Source of the DNA: Cryptomeria japonica | Taxonomy: Eukaryota > Streptophyta > Pinopsida > Cupressales > Cupressaceae | Assembly (NCBI RefSeq): GCF_030272615.1 | Contig: NC_081405.1 | Span: forward strand, 158,981,317-159,045,316 | Length of the DNA stretch: 64,000 nucleotides | Direction of reading: 5' to 3' | Notes under the pieces: model-generated | Databases searched by the model: none | What the model was told of the DNA's origin: nothing | Seen by the model: the letters and a program-made list of their open reading frames with translations, nothing else | Program-made: the position numbers and the translations under genes | In this document: positions 1 through 13,597 of the stretch, piece by piece | How positions within the stretch are numbered: the first letter of the stretch is position 1 | Layout of the letters: every line of letters starts with the position of its first letter

Positions 1-33
1 TATCAAGGAATTAGGTAAGAACCACCTAGTGTT

Positions 34-387
34 GTGGCTACTAAGTCTGAATGCAAATCTCCTCTAGTGGTGCAAGAACCTCTTGATATCAATATTCCTA
101 AGAGTCATTCCACCGAAGAATCTATTGAGTGTATCGCCAGCCCTCTTGAGAACTCACATAGCTTTACCATTTCATCCACTCATTCCATTTCCACTCCACT
201 TCCAGACTTGGATCAACAAGAATCACAAAAGCCCTTACTAATTGAGGATCAAAAATCAAGTTTTGAAAATAAAAATTTAAAAGTCAAAAATAAAGAAAAG
301 TCCTTTAGTCCAAATCAAAATCAAAAGCTATTGGACTCTACAAAAATCAAAGTCAAGGATAAAAATCCTATGAAGCAAAAAGAATAA
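34..387 (+). pseudogene. Decayed polyprotein segment upstream of gypsy integrase tail
   Basis: A 117-codon open stretch rich in Ser, Lys, Gln and Pro, with no recognised domain. It is in the same frame as the integrase tail that follows at 460-975. The two are separated by one TAA (385-387), and the intervening codons are otherwise open. It is probably a low-complexity linker or a rearranged part of the same Ty3/gypsy polyprotein. The catalytic integrase core expected here is absent, so the element is internally deleted or rearranged. Not a host gene. Confidence 0.4.
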
Positions 388-459
388 GATTTTATCTCCC
401 CTAATACCAAAATAACTGGGGGCAAAAGTTCTACAATTTCAAGTCAAAAAGCACACTTT

Positions 460-975
460 TTGATCCTAAGTCTCCATCATGCTATCCTACTTTCACTTCT
501 TTTCACAATCATAAGCCTTCATAACTCATCCACTTGTTTCACACATCCATTCCCTTCTGGTGATACATCATGGACCTTTAATGGAGCTTCCTCAAAGGAC
601 TTTGCTATTAGAGATGCCCAAACTTCTTTAGGTGACACGCATATGGGCAAACTTAGTCCACACACTAGTAATTCTATCTTAGTTCCTTTATCAAGAAAGA
701 CAGTCACTCGAGCTACACATCATTTAGTCAAGGAACGACACAGCTACAATCATAAGGTTAAGCCTCACACATTTGAGGTGGGTGACTTAGTTCTTAGAGA
801 AAATCCTAAAAATCAGCAAGACAGAGAGAAGAAGGGAAAGTTTGAACCAAATTGGCTTGGTCCTAACATCATTACAACAGTTTATGGATCTGGTGCATAT
901 CAGCTCTCAACCACAAAGGGTGAACCTTTGGAGGATCCTATAAACAACATGCACCTTCGCGGGTTTTACACATAG
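460..975 (+). pseudogene. Ty3/gypsy integrase C-terminal domain fragment
   Basis: The last ~85 codons read as the C-terminal domain of a plant Ty3/gypsy integrase. They hold the VGDLVLR segment, then GKFEPNWLGPN (a GPY/F-type motif), GSGAYQL, and the terminal ..LRGFYT before the stop codon. In the family this domain binds DNA and follows the DDE catalytic core, which is missing here. The first ~80 codons do not match the expected integrase core. No ATG is needed because this is the tail of a polyprotein, and the stop at 973-975 is the natural pol end. Family call is firm, lineage is not. Confidence 0.8.
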
Positions 976-2555
976 ATCTTTAGAATATCCTAATATCAAA
1001 AAACCAAAAAAATCAAAAAAATTCAAAAATACAAAAAAATCATAAAAATAAAAAAATCATTACTTGGTGAAAACCTAGCAAACAGGCACCTTGTGACACA
1101 AAAAAATTAAAAAACAGAAAATATTTCATCCAACGGTGAAAACCACTTCGGTGGCACCCTGGGAAAGTACCATGGTGAAAACCGAGTCACTGATGCCATG
1201 CATACAGACATTGCTCCTCCCTCCTTCAGGATTCACTTTCATCCTTCACTTCGCACACACTCACAACCTCTCCATCCATAATAAACTTACCCATTCCAAT
1301 CATGGCATGTCATTGATCTACCTAAGATTGGTTATCCATTCATAATCATCCTTCCTTTTCACCCCTTTTCATCCATAATAAATCAGCTCCTATCTGTGGC
1401 TAAGGCAAATCCTACATCTAGTAATGAGTGTGGAACTGAGAGCATCACACATTCTAAGGAGTACTGTTTCTTCTAGTTTTCTTCAATCTATTCGCATACA
1501 ATCCACAATAAAGCAGCATTTGCATCGCCAATCCACAATAAAAGTTTCGTCTTCTCTGCAATAAAGTATCGGTTTCATGGATTCAGTCAGTTTCAGATGA
1601 GACACAAGCAACAATGAACTTTCAACAAATCAAATATTTCAACAGACTCAGACAACATTATTGTTCAGTGCTATCTATCCTTTTGTGAAAGTAAACATTG
1701 TGACCACAATCAAATAGACTTATACAAGTGACAAGAGACACTAAACTTGAGGACTACAGTGGATGTTGGTGTCAAGTCTTGGTTTTGTTTTGATTTTATC
1801 CTTTTGGTGACATGTCTTTTAGCTTTTCCGGGATGTCTTTTACTAGAGATTTTATCTTCAGGATGTCTTTGACTAGAAAGGAGAGGATAGAGTATCGTCA
1901 CCTATTTTTCTTTGTTGTCTGTGGATTGTCTCTTAGTAATGTTATGACTTGTCCAAGGATATGAGGACACTGTGAGTCTAGTATGAACTGGGGCATTCCT
2001 TGTTTGCAACTGTCTAATCTCCATGCAAACAGGTACAATGACTTTCTGGGTCAAACATATATCTGGATTGTCATAACCTATTTGCCATAATAAAGCTCAA
2101 TGATGATAATGCACAAGAAGCTCTTTCACTTTCATATCTTCTATCTTCCATCCCCCTTTCTTGATTTACTTCCATCACCCTTCCCGAGTCCGTGTAGCCT
2201 GCTATCACATGACTAAGTATAATGACACACCAAAAACATTTGCATTTCATGTAGTTTCACCTGCATTACTACATATTAAGCATTTCATTCATACATATAG
2301 ATATTACAATTGCATCACATCCTGCACACAACACATGTTAACACATTATATATTCTCATCATGTAAATAGCTATTTGCATTATCATATTCATCTGCATTT
2401 CATACATTCACATTTGCATATGCATAACATATTAAAACATAAAAAAATAAAAAATATTGCATTTCATTATGTACATATTTGTATCCAAATTATAACCATC
2501 ACATAAAAACATCTCATCACATAGGTACACATGCATATAGCTACCGCAAGGATGC
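976..2555. other. 3' untranslated tail and presumed LTR of the gypsy element
   Basis: No coding sequence. A-rich stretch at 1000-1130, then about three imperfect copies of a unit opening GGTGAAAACC (near 1069, 1134 and 1171), then unique-looking sequence grading into AT-rich DNA. Position directly after the pol stop suggests 3' UTR plus LTR, but I could not define TG...CA ends or a polypurine tract. Confidence 0.4.
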
Positions 2556-2556
2556 A

Positions 2557-4632
<2,076 letters not shown>

Positions 4633-4687
4633 TTTATTGTGTTGATACTCCCTTTTCTCTTGCAAGGTTTTCGACAAGTGGGAGATT

Positions 4688-5547
4688 TGTTGGGAAAATG
4701 GTGTCTCAACCTTGAATTTACATGAGCTTACTATTTATAGTAAGTTTTCATTTGAGCATGAAATGGTATGCGAAGCTTCTAGTTGGCTAGATAAGAATTC
4801 CGATAAAGTAACGTCGCAAGATCACAGCTAGTTTTGAAGATATTAAATTTTCTGTTCTAGAGGGGTCTAATGAAAGGTTTAAATTTGATTTTTTTGAGGA
4901 ATTTAGAGGCCCCAAAATTCCCTAAAAATTGGGTGTAAATGACATAACATTTACAAGGCAATAGAGCACTTCACAACCTTTTCGATGCTTCAAACGTTTC
5001 GTCAATAGGACACACGGTTCTCAAGTTATGGCCTCTGAAAGTTTGTACTCCTCAGATAGGAAATATAAAATACATCGGAGATATAAATGAGTTGTAAAAA
5101 GGGAGGGACGCGTCATAGGACATCTAGAAGGGATATAAGGTTGGCTACACCTTATTGAGTGGTTTTATCCCATGTTTTGTAATACCATTTGACGGTTTCT
5201 TGTATTGTATCTCATATATATGAGATGTGTGAGATAGAGGTTGTGTGTAAGAGTCTTATAGCTATTGAGTTACCTCTAAATCTCTGATTGTTGGTACTCC
5301 TACGAAGAGCTTTCTCTGCAAGTATATTGTAATCTATTTTTTATTATGAAAATATATTGGGCGGCTTTTGGAGTGTGGGGTTTTCTCCCGAAAGGGTTTT
5401 CCCCTCATAAATCACTGTGTTATGGTTTGAATGTTATTATATCTATTTTTGTTTTCCGTAACTTTTATGATTTTCTCTAAAAAAATTTGCATTACCTTCC
5501 TCTCAAGGTTAGTGTAGGAAGTTATTTCGCTACTTAACTTCCTTACA
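4688..5547 (+). mobile_element. 3' LTR of the copia element
   Basis: A purine-rich AAGTGGGAGA polypurine-like tract (about 4675-4685) directly precedes TGTTGGGAAAATGG, a typical copia LTR start. Within the LTR, 5370-5410 holds the GTGTGGGGTTTTCTCCCGAA-type segment common in the R/U5 part of plant copia LTRs. The end is placed at CCTTACA (5547), giving ~860 bp. The 3' border is less certain than the 5' border because the terminal inverted bases are imperfect. Confidence 0.7.
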
Positions 5548-5639
5548 CTAGCGATGTTGTCCCTTAAGTGCCCTTAGTGCAAAAATTATCAAACTTTGAC
5601 AGTTGTTTCTCAGAATCTGTGGTACTTGTGAATGATCCA

Positions 5640-5861
5640 TCTGAACCTACACGGTCATGTGAGAAGGGGAAAGGGATCTAGAGAGAGATTAATTAGGGGA
5701 GGGGGAAGGGAGGAGATGGAAGTATCAAAAAAGAGAGAGGGAGGGAAGGGTAAAGAGAGAGGGGTTGGGTAAGGGACGAGGGATAGAGGATTCCAAAAGA
5801 GGAAAGAAATTGAGGGGGTGGGAAAGGAAGAAAAGGGGAGAGGGAAAGGGATTGGGCAAGG

Positions 5862-5906
<45 letters not shown>

Positions 5907-6290
5907 TGGTATCAACAAAGGGATAGATTGTGGGCAAGGGAGGTGGGAGAGAGGGAGAGAATGGGAAAGGGAGAGGTGTTTGGCAAAGGAAAGGGGGAGA
6001 GGGATAGGTAGGTAAATAAGGGGAAATGGAGAGTGAGAGATAGGGAGAGAAGGGGGAAGGGTTAGATTGAGGGGGAGAGGGGAGAGATGGAAGTATCAAC
6101 AAAGGGAGAGAGACAGAGAGACAGAGAGAGAGGGTGTGGGTAAGGGAGAGAGGGGGAGAGGGGAGAAAGGAAGAGAAGGGTGAAGGGAGAGGGGGGAGAG
6201 AGAGAAGTGGATAGGAAGAGGGGGAGAGGGAGAGAAGTAGAAAGGGAGAGGGGGAGGGGGAGAGAGAGAGGGAGAGAGCTCAATATCTAG
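5640..6290. repeat. Purine-rich (GA/GGGA) repeat block with internal periodicity
   Basis: About 650 bases almost wholly A/G on the plus strand, with a pure (GA)n run near 5867-5898. It is punctuated by a recurring non-GA motif, GTATCAACAAAGG or close variants, near 5720, 5907 and 6090, i.e. roughly every 190 bases. Long open frames on both strands are low-complexity artefacts. Confidence 0.85.
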
Positions 6291-7139
6291 AAGTACAATA
6301 CATAGGAGGAGAGAGTTGGGTACAAATAAGTGTACAAGGTGCTAGGGATAGCAGGAGAGATAGACCTATAGATAGAGGGAAAGAGTGTCCAAATGGGAGA
6401 TTATATGAGGGATCCAACAAAACATATAGTTTATTTAATATAAAATGTTATATCAAGATATATATGTTTATTAATATTTATATATCAATATCATTAATTA
6501 TATTATATTATGTATTAGTAATATATATAAATATTTATATAATATATAAAATAATATTGTAAATATTATACATAATAGTAATATAATATATTATATATTA
6601 TACATAATTATATAAGAGGTTATAATATATCATATTTTATATTTAAAAAAAAAAATAACGAAAATCAAATATTTGAAGGTATCAGATATCTGTTGCCTAT
6701 GGATTAATCTGATATTTGTTAAACCTCTGACAAAAATCTGCAACCTTGGTATTTTCCTCAAGGTTGCTTTCAGATTTGGCTAGGATACGCCAAACCTAGA
6801 AAGTCAACACAAAAAATATATTTAGGAGTTTTCCTTTCTTTTCCAAACTTCACCCTAGTGGCTGATGACTTTTTTTTTCCCGAAATTGATGAAACAAAAA
6901 GGGTTTTTTAAGGATATTCTCAACTTTCCACCAATATAAAATATGCCTTATTTTGACTTTAATAAATAGTTATTATACATTTTCTATTTGAATTACGACT
7001 AAAGTCCTAATTGATAGATTGATTGAAAAAAATCTATAACTTTCAAACAATATCACATTTTTTGAATCCAAAACTAGCGTCACATTCTATGCTCCGTATA
7101 CTATAGGATTAAAAGTAATGAATTTCATAAATTTTTAAC
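6291..7139. other. Non-coding AT-rich stretch
   Basis: 6420-6650 is very AT-rich (TATAAT/ATATTA words). 6660-7139 is ordinary AT-rich sequence. No gene, RNA or mobile element recognised. Confidence 0.6.
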
Positions 7140-8505
7140 CAAGTTTTTTATTAAGGGAAAACAGGTTTTGATGGGTCCCTGAAACCTAGTACAAAAGGAA
7201 GATCAAAAGATAAGCATTAATGCATAGCTAAACAAGAGACAATACCGAAAGAAAAGACAATTGGCATACAAAATGCCAGCAAGTAAAAGATCAGAATAGA
7301 CTAAAAACCAAAAATGACTGACTAAAGCTTGGGCTTAGGTCAAATTTTGAAGCATCTTCGCCGCTTCCAGCTCCAACTGATCCATAGTTTCCGTAGCCCG
7401 CTTGATGTCCTCTATTTATTTTCTCTGGTACTGCATCCTTTTGGTATTGGCTCTGGTTCTTCTTCTGATCCTAGTTTCCTTATCCTCAAGGGTGTCATCT
7501 TTGACCTCAATAATACCCTCTGCAGCTTTTACCCTTGGTAACTCTCCAACTTACAAACGAGGGTTTTCATGCTCACCGAGGTAGCCTTCAGGATCCTGTG
7601 GCTCTACTCCCCAATTTTTTAAAGTGTGTTGTCAATACCATCCAATCTGTGATCAGTAGCATCTGCTCTATTTACCAGGTGAGTAAAACTATTGTGGTTA
7701 GCATTTATAATCTCCTCTACATTGCCAATTGCCTTGGTTAGCTCACTAAGACATTCTGGGAGGGAGTTTTCGTAACCTAGGGCCTATAAGGTATCGATTC
7801 TCCCAGCTTCATGGGCTTGCTTGACTTTTATGCCCTCGATTTCCTTTTGAATCCAGTTGAGTGCTTGTTTGAAGTTCTTCATCCCGTTATTTATGCAAAG
7901 GCCTATGTCCACTTGATGCTCTTCCTGGTTCTTGACATCCAAGGTATTAAGATTGACCTCCAAACTAACCTCTTTATCCTCATTGTTTTGATCATCTTTC
8001 GTTGTTGTGTCCTCCTCCATGGTGCTCTTTTGCTTCAAATCAGACCTAAGAGGTGACCTTTCTTCCACCTCCCTGCCTTTTGAATTCTTCTTTTTTTCTG
8101 TTTCAGGCTCACCTGGGTTTGAACCTCGTTGCTTCCAATGTCCGTGTCATTGTCAGTCCCTTCCTCCTCCTCATTCCAACTATCATCCTCCCCTCTCCAT
8201 TTATTGTTAGCAAACCCTTTGTTTTGTCTCTCTTGTTCTAATTTTTTCTTTCGTCTGCTTGATCCAGCCATTTGGAAGTCATCTTCAATCTCTGCTTCCG
8301 TATCATAGTCGTCACCTTCTTCCTCTTTCGACTTGTCAAAATCTTCATCCGAGTCAGAAATCTCTGCAATATTCATCTGGATGGTCATGTTCTTGATGTG
8401 ATTATACAGAATCACCATCAATCCTTCATACATTGCTAGGTTAATGTGAGGATTGGAAATGGCATCCTTAATCCCCGCGTTAACCAAGCTATCATGGTCA
8501 AACAT
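7140..8505 (-). pseudogene. Decayed acidic/coiled-coil protein, unknown family, possibly retroposed
   Basis: Read on the minus strand from 8505, the first ~155 codons hold an acidic stretch (SDSDEDFDKSKEEEGDDYD) followed by a basic RRKKKLEQER segment. After a frameshift near 8035-8068 the reading continues (DVKNQEEHQVDIG, then KQALNWIQKEIEGIKVKQ, helical and coiled-coil-like) to a stop near 7784. Coherent-looking peptide continues further with stops to about 7560. The transcript-sense 3' end near 7140-7190 has GGGACCC...TTAATAAAAAAC, resembling a LINE or processed 3' tail with a polyadenylation signal. I do not recognise the family. Candidates are a LINE ORF1/gag-like protein or a retroposed host gene. 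Confidence 0.4.
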
Positions 8506-10989
8506 ACAAGTTTTTTGTATTTTTAAAAAGTTGTAGTAAAAAATTCATAATTAATTATTTAGTTTGAAAAAATTACAAAAAAATATGTGTCACATAGATG
8601 GAAGTGGGTCTTCTAATTATATCTAAAATCTTATAGAAAAATATTATGATTTGATTGTGGTTAGGGTGGTCAAATAGACACCTACTTCTTATCTCTCTCC
8701 TCGAATTTTAGTAATACTACATTGAAATTTCAATTTTTTGCCAAATAGATTTTTTTTGTTTTCAGAAAACGACTAGTATCTTAGAAACCATATTTAATTT
8801 CCTACAGATTCTATTCTTACATATTTTTTAAATAATGTTGATAACTTATTCAAAATTTTACGTCAAGTTTCCTAACTCTGTTTTTCTGAATTTTCATTGC
8901 CACTTAAAGTCCTAGTTTGGTCCACCATGATCCTACACATACCCTTAAAAAAAGCATAAAGATAAAATCCTAGATGTAAATCATAGGTAAGGATTGAATT
9001 AGAGCTTGACAAGTGTCTTCATCCTATGTAATGAGACAACATGATCTAAATATAACTCAATCTAATAATAGAAAAGCACTACTAATTTGAGATAAATCCC
9101 AAAATTAAATATTTATATTATAATTTTTTACTATAATTCCTATTTAGTTTTTTTAGTATAAAATGTCTACATGACCAACTATACTTAGATCCATTAAAAT
9201 GACTTTAATAACTAGCAATTGCAAGTTTTTTCTTGGAACAAAATAGCGGTAGGTTCACATTCGCAAATGTGAAATGGAATATTAAATTGCAAATTTAATG
9301 TTTTGGCATGGAAGTCAAATATCTCTTGTTTTATTCAATAGTACATTTTCATAATTGAAACATTTAATGCCAAGATCACAAATGGAAATGTGTTTTTCCT
9401 TTCTAATAAAGTTCTAACTCGTGCATTTTCAATAGGCATATGAATCATGACACCCTCACAACATTATAAAACTCTTAACTAACAATGTAATAGAATTGTC
9501 AGGTAGAACTATTTCCAAAATGAGATCCAAAATTTTTAATTCAAACAACAAAGCAAATTTATACAAAAAAAAAGTGGCATACAAGTCTAATGTAGACATT
9601 CATTAGATTCATATCTCTAAAATCAAAGACAATTTGTAGGAATAGATGAAATGGGAGAATTGAAAACATACAATTCAATTTTAATAAGAAAAAATTATTA
9701 TTATCTTATATTTAAATATTATAAATTAGTATTGATTTCTCTAAAATGAGATACATTATAAATTACAAAAAATTATACACAAAACATAAACCTTAAATTT
9801 CTAAATAGATGTTAAAAAATATTTAAGATAATCTTCAAAATATTCTAAAAGCAGATAAATCATTGACAATTTAAAAAATAATATTCAAGATATTCTAAAA
9901 CAAAAAATTTAAATTTCTAAATTGATATTAAAAAATAAGCAAATAATTTTTAAAATATGTTAAAAAGAAAAAATATTTTCTCTAAAATGAAAAACATTAT
10001 AAATTAAAAAAAATGCACACAAAACATAAAATTGTCATTTTTTAATGATCAGTAAAAACTAACAATGACAATTTTCCTACCTACACTATTTTATGTCAAC
10101 GCAACTGACAATGACAATTATCCTCCTTAAACCATTTTAATTTTGTCAATGACAATTTTCCAGCTCATAAAACCTATTGACAAAATATAATATTTTTTTA
10201 TTTTTCTATATTATTTTATGTGCCTTTGTTTCATTTACCATCACCAATCATTCCAGAAAACACCATCCACACAGCTTTTTAAGTGCTGCATATCCCTAGC
10301 CTCTAGGCATGTGTTTATTTTCGGTCCTCGGAATAATAATGGAAAACAGCATCAACTCTGCAAATATCCGCCACTACGATCGGCTAGGCGCAATAGGGAC
10401 CACTACCAACAACAATCATTAATATCTTGTCGTTTCAATTTTAATTTTTCTCACGTTTTGCTTCTTTAACAGGAAAGATTAATTTTCGAATCCATCTGAG
10501 AAGCGTTAAGCATCACTGCATCAGGCGGCATCCCCTGGCGACCATGAAATTTCATTTAACCTAACTATTAGGATGCCTGTTCAGATAAGATTAAAAATTC
10601 TTTGATGTCTTTCTGAAAAATTCATTTACATCATCAATCTCCAAAGATGAGTTGTGATATTGTATAATTTTGTTTTAAATCTATAAAAGTATGGTGTAAT
10701 TGCTTAGTTCACGTTGGATTTGGATAGATACTAAGTAGGGGAAAGGATTTAGTAGTTGTGCACCCTAACTTCGCATTTCTCAAAATCTTACGTGGAAATT
10801 TCAAATCACTCTGATTTTTTTACAGCGGCTTACTTGGCAAGTCCCCTCCTTATAACGAAGGTTTCAGGGCCACATCATCAAATATGATGCCACATCAACA
10901 AGTTTTTTGTCAAGGTGTCCAATACAACCCAAAAAAAAAGTGAGACCAATAGGCATGCAAAAGAGACCCCAATAATTGTGTGGCTGATA
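8506..10989. other. Non-coding AT-rich stretch with a small tandem motif
   Basis: AT-rich sequence without a supportable gene. 10030-10160 contains about four imperfect copies of a TGACAATGACAATTTTCC-like motif. An 83-codon open frame at 10218-10469 shows no domain and is not called. Confidence 0.6.
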
Positions 10990-12970
10990 TGGCATCCCCT
11001 GATTGGTTACTTTTTACAATTTAAGTACATTTCCTAACAACTATTGGTAAATTTCCTTACAACTATTGGTACATTTACTAACAAAAATTGATATTTAATG
11101 TTTCAAACAATAGATTTGTAGTCACATAAATCTGTCCACTTAATTAAATGAATACTTAGTATTTATTTGATTATTTAACCATCAATTAATAATTAATTAA
11201 ATTAATATTTAATTAATTCATCTTAACCCTATTCTCCTATTAATTAAATAAATTATTCAATTTATTTGATTTAATTCACTTAACCAAATTCAGACCATTA
11301 ATTAAATAAATAAATCATATTTATTTAATTAAATATTCTCTCACATTTAAATAAATTAATATTTATTTAAATCCCCCAAAATCCCACCTCTCACATTTAA
11401 ATAAATTAACATTTATTTAAATCACCTTTATCCTCTACCCACTTGCATTTTCCTACAAATGCAAGTTGCACAATTATTTTAAATAAATAATTTATTTAAA
11501 TCACCTTTATCCTCCACCCACTTGTATTTTCCTACAAAAGCAAGTTGCACAACTATTTTAAATAAATTATTTATTTAAAATCCTATTTATCCTCACCCAC
11601 TTGAAACCTTTAATGGTTTCCCTTAAAGTATTCAAACTTGATGGCTTTAAAGTCTTCAAACTTGATGGCTTCCTTCTATAGTCTTCTTAAGACTTTAATG
11701 GTTTTCCTTAAAGTCTTCAAGCCTTTAATGGTTTCCCTCAAAGTTTTCAAGCATTTTAATGCTTTATCTTCATTTTTCTCATTTAAATAAATTAATATTT
11801 ATTTGAATATTTATCCAAATGCAAATTACACCATTTAATTGAAATAAATGATTTTATTTTAATTGAAAATACCAAAATTTCTCCCACTTGCATTTTCTTA
11901 CAAAATCCACTTGCATGCCTAAACCCCTTCTAGAATTTTCTAATCACTTCTAAATAACCTAACCCCTTCTCTAAACTTTGTCACATTCCTAAGCAAAAGG
12001 GAAGTCACTTCTCAAACCCTCAAAGTCTTTGATAACCATTAAAGGCTTTCAACCTTCAACCACTAAATGGCTCAAAGTCTTTGATAACCATTGAAAGCTT
12101 TCAACCTTCAACCACTTAATCCCCAAAGTCTCCAATAACCATTAATGGTTACCTCAAACCCTCCCACATGGTTAAAATATTTGTTTTGACTCAACCTCTA
12201 CCCAACCCAAAGGTCTCATTAGGCCATTAATGCTTTGACCATGATTATCTCTTAATCATTTGCACAAAGGTTTATCCTTGCATTAACTCCTAATCCAATG
12301 GGTAATCCTAACTTAGGCTTGACCCTTACCTTCTAGATAACCATGAAGTCTTCTCAGGCATTCAATGCCTCCAACCCCTTCTCTTAACCCAACCCTATGT
12401 TGACACTTGTCACCATTTTATTGGTGCAAATTATGCACATGGATCCCCAACTTTCAAGCTTGACCCTTGATTAAACCCTTCAATCATGGCCATCCATTGC
12501 CCCATTTCTTCTATAAATAGAACCCTTCTCCTCAAGCAAAAAGGAAGCATTAGAGTATTGTTGTTATACTGGCATTAGCATAGAGCTTTCTCATAGCATC
12601 ACTATCTACACTTGCATAGCATTTGCTTATCATATTCAACTATCTTGAATCTCCATATGGCATCCATGGCTAGTGCTAAAAGCTAAGAGCTACACTCATT
12701 TGGGACTTGGAGAGGAGAGGAACAAAGGAGGAGCAACTATGAGCATCTTGATTAGCTATTTTATTCTATGTTTATATGCTTTCTATTTCATGCTTAATAT
12801 CTCTCTTGATATGCCTGTTTAGGATAATCTTTTGTTACTAACACTAACGTTTGTTTCTTGTGCTCTTGTGTGTGTTGCCATCAAACAGATTTTCTAATCC
12901 TTTTTGCAGAGCATCAAGATTTTATTTGTTCAATTTTTGAAACAAAAGATATCAACAACCCTCACAACAA
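10990..12970 (+). repeat. LTR-like AT-rich block with nested tandem repeats
   Basis: 11100-11580 is dominated by TTAATTAAATAAA words. A ~78-bp unit is duplicated at 11422-11500 and 11501-11579 (CACTTGCATTTTCCTACAAA core). 11600-11760 repeats a TTTAATGGTTTCCCTTAAAG unit several times, and 12020-12130 repeats a ~52-bp unit starting TCAAAGTCTTTGATAACC. A TATA box and transcript-like leader follow. The combination resembles a long plant LTR (solo or truncated), but ends, target duplication and internal region were not found. Confidence 0.45.
12512..12518 (+). promoter_or_regulatory. TATA box (TATAAAT) of the LTR-like block
   Basis: TATAAAT in a GC-moderate context (TTCTATAAATAGAACCC), followed by ~400 bases of leader-like sequence without a coding start. 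This fits a retroelement promoter in the U3/R region of an LTR. Confidence 0.5.
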
Positions 12971-13597
12971 TTGATATATGCTCAACTAGTGTACTCTTCG
13001 CCTATATAACAACCATTTCAAGACTTGAAAGTTAGCCAGTCTCAATTGGATGCAGCTATTCTTGCTCCAAAACGGACCTGTCGTACAAACGATATGCATT
13101 TGGAGCCCTATGTGCATACATCCCTCCCATGCCCATTTCTAGGATAGCGTGGAGGTGACGGACGTTGGAAAGTGATGACCGCAGACCGCAGACCGCACCG
13201 GGTAGGGGCTTGGTTAGGACCCGAAAGGCGGGAAAGGACAGTACTGCTGGTGGTTTGGGTCCCCCTGAAATCTGTCAACCTTTTGGCTCACCGCTCCCGT
13301 TCGCAGATGTCGTCGTTCCCGTCCAAACAATTATGTCGTTAACGTTGCAATTCAAACAAATTCCCGTTGGAACCGATCACTTACCATCTTGAATTGAATT
13401 ATATTATAGTATTATAATATTATTATATTATTATATTATTATGTGGAGATATATGAAATTGTATATATCCATTTAGACTATTTTTAATAAATATTTATGT
13501 GTTACAAGATTAAAGCGTATACAAAATTGATATCTCTAATATACAAAATTGTAAGATATTTATTAGACTTTTATTTAATGATAGTTTAAAACATTAT
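12971..13597. other. Non-coding; small GC-rich patch
   Basis: 13150-13330 is GC-richer than its surroundings and includes GACCGCAGACCGCAGACCGC (three copies of GACCGCA). A 75-codon open frame here (13165-13392) has no recognisable domain. 13395-13600 is AT-rich. Confidence 0.5.

Noticed and set aside
9250-9400. Possible ~145-bp MITE with CACATT..AAATGTG ends
   Set aside because: Terminal match is short and imperfect, and no target duplication could be seen in AT-rich DNA.
10218-10469. 83-codon plus-strand frame
   Set aside because: No recognisable domain, no splice or promoter support, AT-rich surroundings.
13165-13392. 75-codon frame in a GC-rich patch
   Set aside because: Composition alone favours an open frame. 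No family resemblance and no homologous segment in the window.
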